Source: Myroides marinus (GTDB taxonomy: Bacteria > Bacteroidota > Bacteroidia > Flavobacteriales > Flavobacteriaceae). Taken from it: 64,000 nt of DNA. Below the pieces are notes generated by a model, which saw only the letters and a program-made list of their open reading frames with translations, made no database searches and was not told the origin of the DNA. This document shows positions 48,566-57,466 of the stretch, piece after piece. The number at the start of each line of letters is the position of its first letter. The stretch's first letter is position 1. The stretch is taken from positions 1 through 64,000 of the forward strand of contig NZ_FNYS01000001.1 of the NCBI RefSeq assembly GCF_900109075.1, in the 5' to 3' direction. The position numbers and the translations under genes were made by a program.

Positions 48566-50861
48566 CGTCTTTATATTTTAACATACTAAACACCCCTAGA
48601 GCCGCGATAGAAAGAACTATTCCTTCGATCATCGTATCAAATCCTCTAAAGTCAACTAATATAACGTTTACCACATTCTTACCCTTCGCTAATGTGTATA
48701 CATTCTCTGCATAATAGCGACTAATATCTTTATCCGCAGGAGACACTAAAGCTTGAAGCGTAATAATAGATATCAAAATACCAAATGATATAGCTATAAT
48801 AGCATCTCTAAACTGTATCTTACTATTACCCAACTTTAAGAAAGCAGGTAACTTAAACATCACTAATAAGAATAACACTGTAGTAAGTGTATCTATCGCA
48901 AACTGAGTCATTCCTAAATCTGGTGCTCCATAAAACACAAAGATCAAACAGATACAGTACCCTACTACTCCTGTAGCAGCTATAGCCGTAAGTCTAGATG
49001 CTGTATTAATAGCAAAAACAACTGCTACTACAGTAATTAAAAACACTACTAGCTCATACGTTCTAAACTCAGATAACCCAACAGTATTCACTGATAAAGG
49101 CACATCTGCGAATAGCTTATACCCAACAAGCCCTATAAAGAATACAATGATTACAGCGAGATAAGATCTCAAATACCCATTGTGAAATACCCATGTATAT
49201 CTAAAAGCAAGTTGTCTAAACTTCTCTACTATGAAAGCAATAATATTCTTAGGAGCTATTCCTTCGAATCGCTCTACTACATTCATAGAACTGTTCCAAC
49301 ACTTAAAGCCAAAGTATACAGCAGTACCAAGGACTATAGTAGCTCCACTAAGCAGTAAACTAGTATTCACTCCATGCCAAATTGCCAAAGGCATTTCTAC
49401 GACTGCACCATTCATAGCGCTGAATGTTGCCAAGATAATTTCTTTATAAGCAATTACAGGAAGTATCCCTAAAAGAAGTGTGAAGAATCCTAATACCACA
49501 GGTGGTGCTATCAGTCTCCAATCCGGTTTATGCGAGATACAGTAATCCTTAATAGGAGTACCAAAGAAAGGTTTAATTCCAATTAAAAAACCTGATCCTG
49601 TCAAGAACACATTAGTAAAGAACAGTGCCCCTACTAATACCAATGACAAATTATAATCAATATAATGCAATCCACTCTCATAGATAAGTTCTTTACCTAT
49701 GAATCCAAAAGTAAGAGGTATACCTGCTGAAGATAATGCTGCTATAACTGCAGCCACAGTAAGCAGTGGAAAGTATTTTTTCAGTCCTCTCAATTTAGTG
49801 ATATCACGTGTGTGCAAAGCATGATCTACAATACCAGTGATTAAGAAGAAAGCTGCTTTATACAATGCGTGAGCTAATACGAATACTGCCATAGCATATA
49901 GCGCTATCTCTGTACCTATACCTAGTAAGAATACTAATAATCCTAGTGCTGATATAGTAGAGTAGGCTAATATTCCTTTCATATCTTTTCTAAAGACACT
50001 GTGAAATGCTCCATAGGTCATCGTAATACCACCTACCACTAATAAGATAGTACTCCATTCCATCGTTCCTCCAAGTATAGGAGTAAAACGCGCTAATAGA
50101 TACACCCCCGCTTTTACCATCGTAGCTGAGTGTAAATATGCAGATACTGGTGTAGGTGCTTTCATAGCCCCTGGTAACCAAAAGTGAAAAGGGAATTGTG
50201 CAGACTTAGTAAAAGCTGCCAAAAATAAGAATACAATGATTAATAGATAGAAAGGACTATCTTTTAATACATCGCTTTGAGTAAGCAAATCACTAATCGT
50301 ATAAGTACTGGTTATAGCACCGACAATAACTCCAAAGGACAGTAGGAAGAAACCTCCTAATCCAGTAATAGCTAAAGCCCATAAAGCACTTGCTCTAGAC
50401 TCTTCTTGTTCATTATTAAACCCAATCAAGAAGAACGAACTTATACTAGTAAGCTCCCAAAAAATAAATAAGGTAATAAGGTTATCAGAAGTAACAACTC
50501 CTAACATAGCTCCCATAAAGATAGTAAGGTAGCTCAAAAAACGATGTAGGAGCGGATGCCCTCTTAAATAAGAAGTCGCGTATAAATAAACTAACGTCCC
50601 AATTCCTGAAATCAACAATCCAAACAATAGTGATAATCCGTCTATTTTAGAATCTAAGTTAATACCTAAGCTAGGTATCCACTCCGACCTGTATAGTACA
50701 CTATTCACCCCGTCTTTTACAGAACGTAAAAAAGATAATAGATATAAAAAAATTGAAAATGGAAGTAAGGATATTAATGCAACAAATTTAGTCTGTACTG
50801 GTTTCTTAAGTAACAAAATACCAAAACCAAGTACAAAGGTGAGAAAAATTAATGTTAGCAT
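48555..50861 (-). CDS. mrpA: Mrp Na+/H+ antiporter subunit A
   Basis: 768 residues, the largest subunit and first gene of the operon. The N-terminal two-thirds is NuoL-like (FIFWELTSISSFFLIGFNNE; FPFHFWLPGAMKAPTPVSAY; STISALGLLVFLLGIGTEI), carrying the proton path. The C-terminal third (about 570-768) is the extra MbhD/MbhE-like module (GAPDLGMTQFAIDTLTTVLF) found only in Mrp-type antiporters. With B to G all present in order A-B-C-D-E-F-G, the complex is complete. I saw no exact promoter box in front of it. Confidence 0.95.
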   Translation of the reverse strand: MLTLIFLTFVLGFGILLLKKPVQTKFVALISLLPFSIFLYLLSFLRSVKDGVNSVLYRSEWIPSLGINLDSKIDGLSLLFGLLISGIGTLVYLYATSYLRGHPLLHRFLSYLTIFMGAMLGVVTSDNLITLFIFWELTSISSFFLIGFNNEQEESRASALWALAITGLGGFFLLSFGVIVGAITSTYTISDLLTQSDVLKDSPFYLLIIVFLFLAAFTKSAQFPFHFWLPGAMKAPTPVSAYLHSATMVKAGVYLLARFTPILGGTMEWSTILLVVGGITMTYGAFHSVFRKDMKGILAYSTISALGLLVFLLGIGTEIALYAMAVFVLAHALYKAAFFLITGIVDHALHTRDITKLRGLKKYFPLLTVAAVIAALSSAGIPLTFGFIGKELIYESGLHYIDYNLSLVLVGALFFTNVFLTGSGFLIGIKPFFGTPIKDYCISHKPDWRLIAPPVVLGFFTLLLGILPVIAYKEIILATFSAMNGAVVEMPLAIWHGVNTSLLLSGATIVLGTAVYFGFKCWNSSMNVVERFEGIAPKNIIAFIVEKFRQLAFRYTWVFHNGYLRSYLAVIIVFFIGLVGYKLFADVPLSVNTVGLSEFRTYELVVFLITVVAVVFAINTASRLTAIAATGVVGYCICLIFVFYGAPDLGMTQFAIDTLTTVLFLLVMFKLPAFLKLGNSKIQFRDAIIAISFGILISIITLQALVSPADKDISRYYAENVYTLAKGKNVVNVILVDFRGFDTMIEGIVLSIAALGVFSMLKYKDDEE

Positions 50862-51026
50862 ATTTTCTTTATTTCTCTAAATATATATTTTCAGTTTAGG
50901 GGTAAATATATACAAAAAAAAATAAAAAACAGCTTCTAACTTGCCGTTATACAACAATTAACGTTAGATTCTTCTCACCTTCATTCTTGCAATTAGGAAT
51001 AATTAAAAGAATATCCCAATTAAGTA

Positions 51027-52028
51027 TTATCTATTCAACATTTCCCACAATTTATCTTTTAACTCTGTTAACCCTTGGTGAGCTACAGATGAGATAAACA
51101 TATATGGTACTCCGTCTAGTTCAGCATCTAGCTGTACTTTTAATTCAGATTTTAACTCGTCATCTAACATATCACATTTAGTGATAGCTAATAAACGATC
51201 TTTATCCAGCATCTCTGGATTATATCTTCTAAGCTCATCTACTAAGATCTCATATTCCTTCTTGATATCATCTGCATCCGCAGGTACCATAAACAGAAGT
51301 GTAGAGTTTCGCTCAATATGTCTTAAGAAGTAGTGACCTAAACCTTTCCCTTCAGCTGCCCCCTCGATAATACCAGGGATATCAGCAATAACGAATGATC
51401 TAAAATCTCTATATGATACGATACCTAAGTTAGGCTTAAGCGTCGTAAATGGGTAATCAGCAATCTTAGGTTTAGCAGAAGTAAGTACTGACAGCAATGT
51501 AGATTTACCTGCATTAGGGAACCCTACTAATCCTACGTCAGCTAATACTTTTAATTCTAATACGATATCTAGTTCTGCACTAGGCATACCTGGTTGCGCA
51601 TAACGAGGAGTCTGATTCGTAGAAGATCTAAAGTGCCAGTTACCTAGACCACCTTTACCACCTTCAGCTACGATTCTCTTCTCACCGTGCTCAGTTATTT
51701 CGAATAATACTTCACCTGTTTCTTTGTCCTTAACTACAGTTCCTAATGGCACCTCGATAATTTTATCTTCTCCATCAGCTCCTGTACTTCTAGAACTTCC
51801 ACCATCACCTCCGTGACCGGCTTTAATATGGCGTGCAAATTTAAGGTGAAACAACGTCCATAACCCTTCGTTACCTACAATATAAACATGACCACCACGA
51901 CCACCATCACCTCCATCAGGTCCACCTTTTTCAATAAACTTTTCTCTGTGTAAGTGTGTAGATCCTCTACCCCCTTTACCAGAAGCTACATATATCTTTA
52001 CGTAATCGACAAAATTCCCTTCAGTCAT
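51027..52028 (-). CDS. obgE: Obg-family GTPase
   Basis: Essential GTPase that guides 50S assembly and stress responses; 333 residues from the ATG giving [20 protein letters not shown]. An upstream ATG would add 12 residues not typical of Obg. The glycine-rich Obg domain ([20 protein letters not shown]) is followed by the G domain: [43 protein letters not shown]. The long C-terminal OCT domain of some Obg proteins is absent. It follows adk by 87 bp. Confidence 0.96.
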   Translation of the reverse strand: MTEGNFVDYVKIYVASGKGGRGSTHLHREKFIEKGGPDGGDGGRGGHVYIVGNEGLWTLFHLKFARHIKAGHGGDGGSSRSTGADGEDKIIEVPLGTVVKDKETGEVLFEITEHGEKRIVAEGGKGGLGNWHFRSSTNQTPRYAQPGMPSAELDIVLELKVLADVGLVGFPNAGKSTLLSVLTSAKPKIADYPFTTLKPNLGIVSYRDFRSFVIADIPGIIEGAAEGKGLGHYFLRHIERNSTLLFMVPADADDIKKEYEILVDELRRYNPEMLDKDRLLAITKCDMLDDELKSELKVQLDAELDGVPYMFISSVAHQGLTELKDKLWEMLNR

Positions 52029-52115
52029 TTCCTTTAATTTTTTACTCCATATTGCACCATACAATTGGAATTGGGCGGCAAATGTAATATTTTTTTACTG
52101 AATGTTATAGAGTCC

Positions 52116-52691
52116 TTATATTAAAGTATCTATAACATTACTTAAGCGTCCTGTAATTTCTTCTATAGATCCGATACCATTCACAGCTGTAAACACACCT
52201 CTATCCTCATAGAACTTGATTAATGGAGCTGTATTCTCATTGTACTCTCTATATCTATTTCTGATTTTTTCTTCATCTTGATCATCAGCTCTTCCACTAG
52301 TTTTACCTCTCTCTAAGATACGTGCTACTAATACTTCATCATCAGCTTCTAATCCTACAGTACCTACAAATTTGATACCTTTCTCTGTCAATAGTTTTTC
52401 TAGAGCCTCAGCTTGAGCTATCGTACGTGGGAATCCATCAAATAAGAATCCTGCTTTATCCATATTCTTAGCTACTTCATCTGCTAGCATATTAATAGTA
52501 ATCGAATCTGGCACTAACTGACCTTTGTCAATAAAGGCTTTTGCTTGTGTACCTAAATCTGTACCATTCTTAATATTATAACGGAATACATCTCCAGTTG
52601 ATATATGAGTTAAATTGTACTTTCCTTTTAAAAACTCAGCTTGTGTGCCTTTTCCTGCACCTGGTTTTCCAAATAAAACTATTGCAATCAT
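52116..52691 (-). CDS. adk: Adenylate kinase
   Basis: Balances AMP, ADP and ATP; 191 residues, the short-lid form. P-loop LFGKPGAGKGTQAEFL, FDGFPRTIAQAEAL, and the lid region RILERGKTSGRADDQDEEKI without zinc cysteines. In many bacteria adk lies in the ribosomal spc operon; here it sits between hpt (29 bp) and obgE. Confidence 0.96.
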   Translation of the reverse strand: MIAIVLFGKPGAGKGTQAEFLKGKYNLTHISTGDVFRYNIKNGTDLGTQAKAFIDKGQLVPDSITINMLADEVAKNMDKAGFLFDGFPRTIAQAEALEKLLTEKGIKFVGTVGLEADDEVLVARILERGKTSGRADDQDEEKIRNRYREYNENTAPLIKFYEDRGVFTAVNGIGSIEEITGRLSNVIDTLI

Positions 52692-52720
52692 TATCTATTC
52701 TTTATTCTGTTAGTCTTTTG

Positions 52721-53254
52721 TTATTCTTTAATTTGGTATATTTCTGGTATATTTCTACCATGTTTATTGTAGTCCATTCCGTATCCTACAATAAATTTAT
52801 TCTCTATCTCAAATGCTACGTAATCTAAAGGAATATCTTTCGTATAAGCCTCTGGTTTTAGACATAGCGTACAGATGCGTACTTCTTTTGGACGGTGTTG
52901 ATCAAATAACTTTTTAAGTGCTACTAAAGTATTTCCAGTATCCACGATGTCCTCAATAATAACGACTCTTCTATCAGTCACATCGATATCTAGTCCTAAT
53001 AACTGATTTACTTGATTAGTAGATTGTGTTCCGATATAAGAAGCCATCTTCACAAAACTCATTTCACATGAGCCTTCATAGTGCTTCACTAAATCAGAAA
53101 TAACCATAAACGAACCGTTCAGAACCCCTATAAATACAGGAACATCACCGTTCATGTCTTTCTCTATTTGTTTAGCGATTTCGCTTAATCTAGTATCAAT
53201 TCGTTCCCTAGATATAAAAGGCACGAATACTTTATCTAATACTTGTATTTCCAT
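52721..53254 (-). CDS. hpt: Hypoxanthine phosphoribosyltransferase
   Basis: Salvages hypoxanthine (and often guanine) to the nucleotide with PRPP. 177 residues from the ATG giving MEIQVLDKVFVPFIS; an earlier in-frame start would place the start codon on the -7 promoter side and was rejected. PRPP loop RRVVIIEDIVDTGNTLVAL, and the C-terminal FIVGYGMDYN. First gene of hpt-adk-obgE, a compact nucleotide/GTPase unit. Confidence 0.95.
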   Translation of the reverse strand: MEIQVLDKVFVPFISRERIDTRLSEIAKQIEKDMNGDVPVFIGVLNGSFMVISDLVKHYEGSCEMSFVKMASYIGTQSTNQVNQLLGLDIDVTDRRVVIIEDIVDTGNTLVALKKLFDQHRPKEVRICTLCLKPEAYTKDIPLDYVAFEIENKFIVGYGMDYNKHGRNIPEIYQIKE

Positions 53255-53278
53255 TGTGTCGAAGTTGTTCGTAATTTG

Positions 53279-53286
53279 CAAATATA
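53279..53286 (-). promoter_or_regulatory. Candidate -7 box of the hpt operon
   Basis: Leftward TATATTTG is an exact consensus match 24 bp before the hpt start. No TTTG at the usual distance. Confidence 0.55.
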
Positions 53287-53396
53287 CAAAAAGAATACAG
53301 GTTTATTCGTTTCTATGCAAAGGAATTACCCCCAAATTCTAAAAAAACAACTCGCTTTTATTTGATTATTTGTTTTTGTTTTTACCTATAGAAATA

Positions 53397-53426
53397 AAAA
53401 AAACGTAGCGTTATAAAAACGCTACG
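53397..53426 (-). terminator. Intrinsic terminator of the candidate small RNA
   Basis: CGTAGCGTT (53404-53412) pairs with AACGCTACG (53418-53426). The leftward RNA then has eight U residues. No protein gene lies immediately upstream, so it needs another transcript to terminate. Confidence 0.88.
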
Positions 53427-53548
53427 CCTAAAACAAACTAATTCAATCTAACTCTAAAACCAAAGTTTATAGTTCTATCGTTGAGATTATTTTCACTACT
53501 TAAAACGTAATTTTCAATTTCTAAACGAGTCCTTCTTTAACTCGTTCC
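53397..53548 (-). ncRNA. Candidate small RNA, about 150 nt
   Basis: A self-contained leftward unit: an exact -7 box TATATTTG (53552-53559), an expected start near 53547, a 6-bp hairpin at the very 5' end (AACGAG/CTCGTT) with a purine-rich loop AAGAAGGA, a central stem (AATCTCAAC/GTTAGATT with one bulged C), and a strong terminator at the 3' end. There is no start codon for a sensible reading frame. One open frame ends with NFGFRVRLN and a stop 12 nt before the terminator, so a decayed protein gene is the alternative. Known flavobacterial RNA families (Flavo-1, 6S-Flavo) are the first to compare. Confidence 0.55.
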
Positions 53549-53551
53549 TAA

Positions 53552-53576
53552 CAAATATAAGTTAATTTTTTTAACT
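53552..53576 (-). promoter_or_regulatory. Promoter and inverted repeat of the candidate small RNA
   Basis: Exact -7 box TATATTTG at 53552-53559. Directly upstream is a small inverted repeat, AGTTAA (53560-53565) and TTAACT (53571-53576), that could bind a regulator. No clear -33 TTTG. Confidence 0.5.
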
Positions 53577-53984
53577 AAAAAATATTTCTTTAATAAAATA
53601 TTATAGTTTAAAAATACACTAAGTACAATTAAAAACCGTAAAATAAAACAAAAAACATCTTTTTAACGTATAAAACTAAAAATAAATAACAAAATAATCA
53701 AAAACACAATTTTGATTAAGCAATTCACTAAAAAGAACCTTTCCACTTTTTTTCTTTCGACAGCTCATACAGATAAATAATATAGAGTAGAATAATAAAC
53801 TCAATTAATATCAATATCATAGAGTATCTACATAAGTTACGCTTATAAAAAACACATTAAACCGCCTCCTCATCTAGCTATAACACGTAAGATCAAAACA
53901 CTATTATCTCCCCTTTCTAGTCTATATTGGGAAATCACACAGATTTAAAAGTAATTACACATCCTATCCCGGAACTTACTCCGT

Positions 53985-54079
53985 CTAAGATTCTTCTATG
54001 ATGACTTTAGAGTTCTTTTAGAAAAAGGCTCTCCTCTAGAGCAAATAGGGAGAATCTTAGAATAATCCTCGAAGAATCT
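53985..54079. repeat. Alternative inverted repeats
   Basis: A left arm CTAAGATTCT (53985-53994) is matched exactly by AGAATCTTAG (54051-54060), and an overlapping left arm AGATTCTTC (53988-53996) by GAAGAATCT (54071-54079). The two pairings exclude each other. A small GCTCT/AGAGC hairpin lies inside the loop. It may be a switch-like RNA or a decayed mobile element end. Confidence 0.55.
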
Positions 54080-54493
54080 ATTACGAACACCCATAAATAC
54101 TGGCCTTAAAGCCATATTAAAATAATACTCAAAACGAGAACAAAACACACAAATTATTAATAACCAATAAAATACAATAAAAACTAAACTCAATATAATC
54201 AAAAAAAGTAGTTCACTTTTTTCAAAAGAGGGCCTAAACAGGCTACCTATTTCACTAAAAAAATAAAAAACAGGAGTAAAACATCTGTTTTATCCTACCA
54301 TTTTCGCTCCTATTACCCCTTAAAAAGAAAAAAGGATTTACTTTTTCTTTTCTAACATTCTAATCATTTACTAGACAATATTAGTATGTAATGATCATTA
54401 GTTTATCCCATCATTAATAACTGTCCTTCAACAGAAGTTGATTAATCCTGTAAGACTAAAAAGCAATACTATTTATTTTAGATAATTTTAAAT

Positions 54494-54501
54494 TATCTTT
54501 G
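54494..54501 (+). promoter_or_regulatory. -7 box of purK
   Basis: TATCTTTG matches TAnnTTTG and lies 23 bp before the purK ATG. The -33 region has no TTTG. Confidence 0.55.
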
Positions 54502-54524
54502 TGCGATAACAATACAACTACACA

Positions 54525-55679
54525 ATGAATTACTTTTCTACTGATTTCCGTTTGGGAATATTAGGAGGAGGTCAATTAGGTAAAATGCTCCTATATGACA
54601 CTCGCAAATTTGACATCGCGACGAATGTACTAGATCCTAGTAAAGATGCTCCTGCTCAATATGGAGCTCATCAATTCTTTCAAGGAGATTTAATGGATTT
54701 CGAAACAGTATATCGCTTCGGTAAAACCGTAGATGTACTGACTATCGAAATAGAGAATGTGAACTTAGATGCACTTGATAAGTTAGAAGAGGAAGGTCTT
54801 AAAGTATTCCCTTCTCCAAAAACACTTCGCTTAATCCAAAACAAAGGAAATCAAAAAGATTTTTACACTACGCATAATATCCCGACTGCTCCATATAAGA
54901 GATTTAAGGATATAGAATCATTAATCCAGGCAGCTAAAGCTAACGAGGTAAACTTGCCTTTCGTATGGAAGTCAGCACAATTTGGATATGATGGTAATGG
55001 TGTGAAAGTAGTTCGTTCGATTGCTGATTTAGACACATTGCCTAATGTAGAATGTATTGCTGAAGTAATGGTTCCATTCAAAAATGAATTGGCTGTTATT
55101 GTAGCTCGTTCTGCAAATGGAGAGATCAAGACTTATCCTGTAGTAGAAATGGAGTTTCACCCAGAAGCTAACCAAGTGGAGTATGTGATCTGCCCTGCTC
55201 GTATAGATGCAACTGTAGCTGATAAAGCAAGAGCTATCGCTCTTCAGGTGTCTGAGAAATTTAACCACGTAGGTCTATTAGCAGTAGAAATGTTCCAGAC
55301 GCAAGACGATGAAGTACTAGTAAACGAAGTTGCTCCTCGTCCACATAATTCTGGGCATTACTCTATAGAGGCTAGTTATACTTCTCAATTCGAACAGCAT
55401 GTACGCGCTATCTTAGGATTGCCTTTAGGTAACACAGATAGTAAAGTAGCAGGTATTATGGTAAACTTAGTAGGTGCTGAAGGATATACAGGTCAAGTAT
55501 TCTATGAAGGTATGGAAGAAATCTTAGCAATAGATGGAGTAACTCCTCATATCTATGGCAAGAGAGAGACTAGACCTTTCCGCAAGATGGGACACGTAAC
55601 TATCGTAAATAGCGATATGACTGAAGCGAGAAAAATAGCTCAACAGGTAAAAGAAACAATCAAAGTAATCAGCAAATAA
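54525..55679 (+). CDS. purK: N5-carboxyaminoimidazole ribonucleotide synthase
   Basis: ATP-dependent carboxylation of AIR to N5-CAIR in purine synthesis; 384 residues. N-terminal FRLGILGGGQLGKMLLYDTR, ATP-grasp domain with FVWKSAQFGYDGNGVKV, and EVAPRPHNSGHYSIEASYTS with metal-binding residues. It is followed after 3 bp by purE, the next enzyme, so the operon carries out both steps. Confidence 0.97.
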   Translation: MNYFSTDFRLGILGGGQLGKMLLYDTRKFDIATNVLDPSKDAPAQYGAHQFFQGDLMDFETVYRFGKTVDVLTIEIENVNLDALDKLEEEGLKVFPSPKTLRLIQNKGNQKDFYTTHNIPTAPYKRFKDIESLIQAAKANEVNLPFVWKSAQFGYDGNGVKVVRSIADLDTLPNVECIAEVMVPFKNELAVIVARSANGEIKTYPVVEMEFHPEANQVEYVICPARIDATVADKARAIALQVSEKFNHVGLLAVEMFQTQDDEVLVNEVAPRPHNSGHYSIEASYTSQFEQHVRAILGLPLGNTDSKVAGIMVNLVGAEGYTGQVFYEGMEEILAIDGVTPHIYGKRETRPFRKMGHVTIVNSDMTEARKIAQQVKETIKVISK

Positions 55680-55682
55680 ATT

Positions 55683-56162
55683 ATGAAAATAGCAGTAGTT
55701 ATGGGCAGCGTATCTGATATGCCTGTCATGCAAGATGCAATCAATATTATCAAAGAATTCGGTGTAGAAGTAGAAGTGGATATCGTATCTGCTCACAGAA
55801 CACCTGAGAAATTAGTAGATTTCTCTTCTAACGCTCATAAGCGTGGTATCAATGTGATTATCGCTGGAGCTGGCGGAGCAGCACACTTACCAGGTATGGT
55901 AGCGTCTATGTCTCCTCTACCTGTTATCGGAGTGCCAGTTAAGTCTAGCAACTCTATCGATGGATGGGACAGTGTACTATCTATCTTACAGATGCCAGGT
56001 GGTGTACCAGTAGCTACAGTAGCGCTTAATGGTGCTAAAAATGCAGGTCTACTAGCTCTACAGATCTTAGGTAGTCAGAACGAAGAACTACTTAATAAGA
56101 TGGTAGAGTATAAAAACGGATTAAGAGAAGCTGTACTAAAAGCAGCAGAGTCTATAAAATAA
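55683..56162 (+). CDS. purE: N5-CAIR mutase (class I PurE)
   Basis: 159 residues, homo-octamer type. Converts N5-CAIR to CAIR. MGSVSDMPVMQDA, SAHRTPEKLVDF (catalytic His), GAGGAAHLPGMVAS and PVKSSNSIDGWDSVLSI are conserved. Its presence with PurK marks the bacterial two-step route rather than the direct class II PurE. Confidence 0.97.
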   Translation: MKIAVVMGSVSDMPVMQDAINIIKEFGVEVEVDIVSAHRTPEKLVDFSSNAHKRGINVIIAGAGGAAHLPGMVASMSPLPVIGVPVKSSNSIDGWDSVLSILQMPGGVPVATVALNGAKNAGLLALQILGSQNEELLNKMVEYKNGLREAVLKAAESIK

Positions 56163-56163
56163 C

Positions 56164-56199
56164 AAAGGATGCCCGATGGGCATCCTTTTATTTTTTTTA
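56164..56199 (+). terminator. Intrinsic terminator of purKE
   Basis: AAGGATGCCC (56165-56174) pairs with GGGCATCCTT (56178-56187), then TTATTTTTTTT. It starts 2 bp past the purE stop. Confidence 0.93.
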
Positions 56200-56230
56200 T
56201 GATTACACTATCTGATATAGCTTGAGTGAC

Positions 56231-56252
56231 ACGGTTAATAAACCGTCTCTAC
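56231..56252. repeat. Palindromic CTCTAC element, copy 1
   Basis: ACGGTT (56231-56236), AATA, AACCGT (56241-56246), then CTCTAC (56247-56252). The arrangement, a short palindrome with a conserved CTCTAC flank, recurs near 60.95 kb, also between convergent genes. Confidence 0.55.
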
Positions 56253-56306
56253 ATTGACATACGAAACCATGTACAGACTGTTCCTTCAAACATTACTCAT
56301 TGTTAA

Positions 56307-57371
56307 TTACAAAAACAGGCTATGTTGACATCCAGTAAGTATATCTCTGACTATTCTGCTAATATGAGAATCATTACTTACACCTTTCATTCCTAAATAA
56401 GGCAAACTCTGTATAACCTCATCCTTACCTTGAAACACTAATTCACTACACAGGTTACTTATCTCTAAGTGATCAGAATCTGTTAGTGCTATCCCTTCTT
56501 TTACTTTAAACCAAGTAGACTCTGTTAAAGAATAAAAAGCTGCTTTACGCGTATCAAAGGCAGTATTTAACTTAGCTAATAATGCTGTCTGAAACTGTTC
56601 ATAAGCACCTCCCTTTAATTGTTCAAAATACTGAGCTACCTCATCAAGATAATGTCGCTGCATACCTAATTGATTTACTGCAAGGGTAAACTTAGCGAAT
56701 GGATAAAAAGGAAACTGATACAACGGGGTATCTATAGTACATGCTTCACTAGTGATACTAAAGCTACGCGTTTTAGATACTCGCAATTCCTTAGCTTCGA
56801 TAGTATGACTACCTGTAGCTATAAGTCCTAATGTATTCCAGCTATCTTTAGTAGTCACTTCTGAAGGTAAGAAAAAGAAAGATTTATAAATAGGCTTACC
56901 TTCTGTATCGAGTTGTAACTCTCCATTTATCTTAATGTGACAATTAACTGTGAATACTGTACAGTGGTGCAATCCAGTAACAATATCCCATGAGCCATTC
57001 ACGATATAATACTCTCCTTCTTCTGTAGCTACACCGCTTACTTTACCACTTCCTCCAAAACATACTTTCTTATTACTAAATATCTTTTCGCTTTCTTCTG
57101 GATCAATAAAACCCACGAACATATTAGCTCCACTACACAATGTAACTGTCCATCCTAAGCTACCATCTATACACGCTAACTGTTCTTCTAGCCTTAAGGC
57201 CTCGATAAAGTCAAGTTCTAATCCATTATATTTCTTAGGTACAAATATATTAAAGAGGTTATTATTATAAAGCACCTCTAGTTGCTGATCTGTAAGATGT
57301 CCAAGTTTCTCAGCTTTACTTATATCACCTTTAAGTATCGCTATATCTGCGTCACTTATATACTGTTTCAT
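56307..57371 (-). CDS. Acyl-CoA dehydrogenase-fold flavoprotein, paralogue 2
   Basis: 354 residues, acyl-CoA dehydrogenase superfamily: N-terminal helical domain (LTDQQLEVLYNNNLFNIFVP), then the flavin-binding beta domain with CIDGSLGWTVTLCSGANMF and YYIVNGSWDIVTGLHHCTVF, and a C-terminal helical domain. The GSLGWT and GxWDxxTG blocks resemble flavin-dependent monooxygenases of the HsaA/DszC type more than true dehydrogenases, and no catalytic Glu is evident. It is a tandem duplicate of the neighbouring upstream gene, lying 95 bp downstream of it beyond a terminator. Substrate is unknown. Confidence 0.8.
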   Translation of the reverse strand: MKQYISDADIAILKGDISKAEKLGHLTDQQLEVLYNNNLFNIFVPKKYNGLELDFIEALRLEEQLACIDGSLGWTVTLCSGANMFVGFIDPEESEKIFSNKKVCFGGSGKVSGVATEEGEYYIVNGSWDIVTGLHHCTVFTVNCHIKINGELQLDTEGKPIYKSFFFLPSEVTTKDSWNTLGLIATGSHTIEAKELRVSKTRSFSITSEACTIDTPLYQFPFYPFAKFTLAVNQLGMQRHYLDEVAQYFEQLKGGAYEQFQTALLAKLNTAFDTRKAAFYSLTESTWFKVKEGIALTDSDHLEISNLCSELVFQGKDEVIQSLPYLGMKGVSNDSHISRIVRDILTGCQHSLFL

Positions 57372-57412
57372 ATTGGGTTGTTTTGTTGTTTTACAAAGCT
57401 AACTTATTAAAA

Positions 57413-57449
57413 CAAAAAAGACCTCATTAGTTATACTAACAAGGCCTCT
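57413..57449 (-). terminator. Terminator between the two acyl-CoA dehydrogenase-like genes
   Basis: On the leftward RNA, GAGGCCUUGUUAGU pairs with ACUAAUGAGGUCUU (several G-U pairs), followed by U6. Because it separates the paralogues, they are probably transcribed independently. Confidence 0.8.
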
Positions 57450-57466
57450 TCTTTATAACAAACTTC

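Larger units (their letters stand above)
53255..54524. other. Long gene-poor region between hpt and purK
   Basis: 1.27 kb with no convincing protein gene. It contains the hpt -7 box (53279-53286), a candidate small RNA with promoter and terminator (about 53397-53559), a set of alternative inverted repeats (53985-54079), and the purK promoter at the right. A 68-codon leftward frame ending at 53996 has no supporting features. Confidence 0.7.

Noticed and set aside
53996..54202. 68-codon leftward reading frame in the hpt-purK gap
   Set aside because: No homology recognised, no promoter box or coupling, and the frame overlaps the inverted-repeat structure; likely chance.
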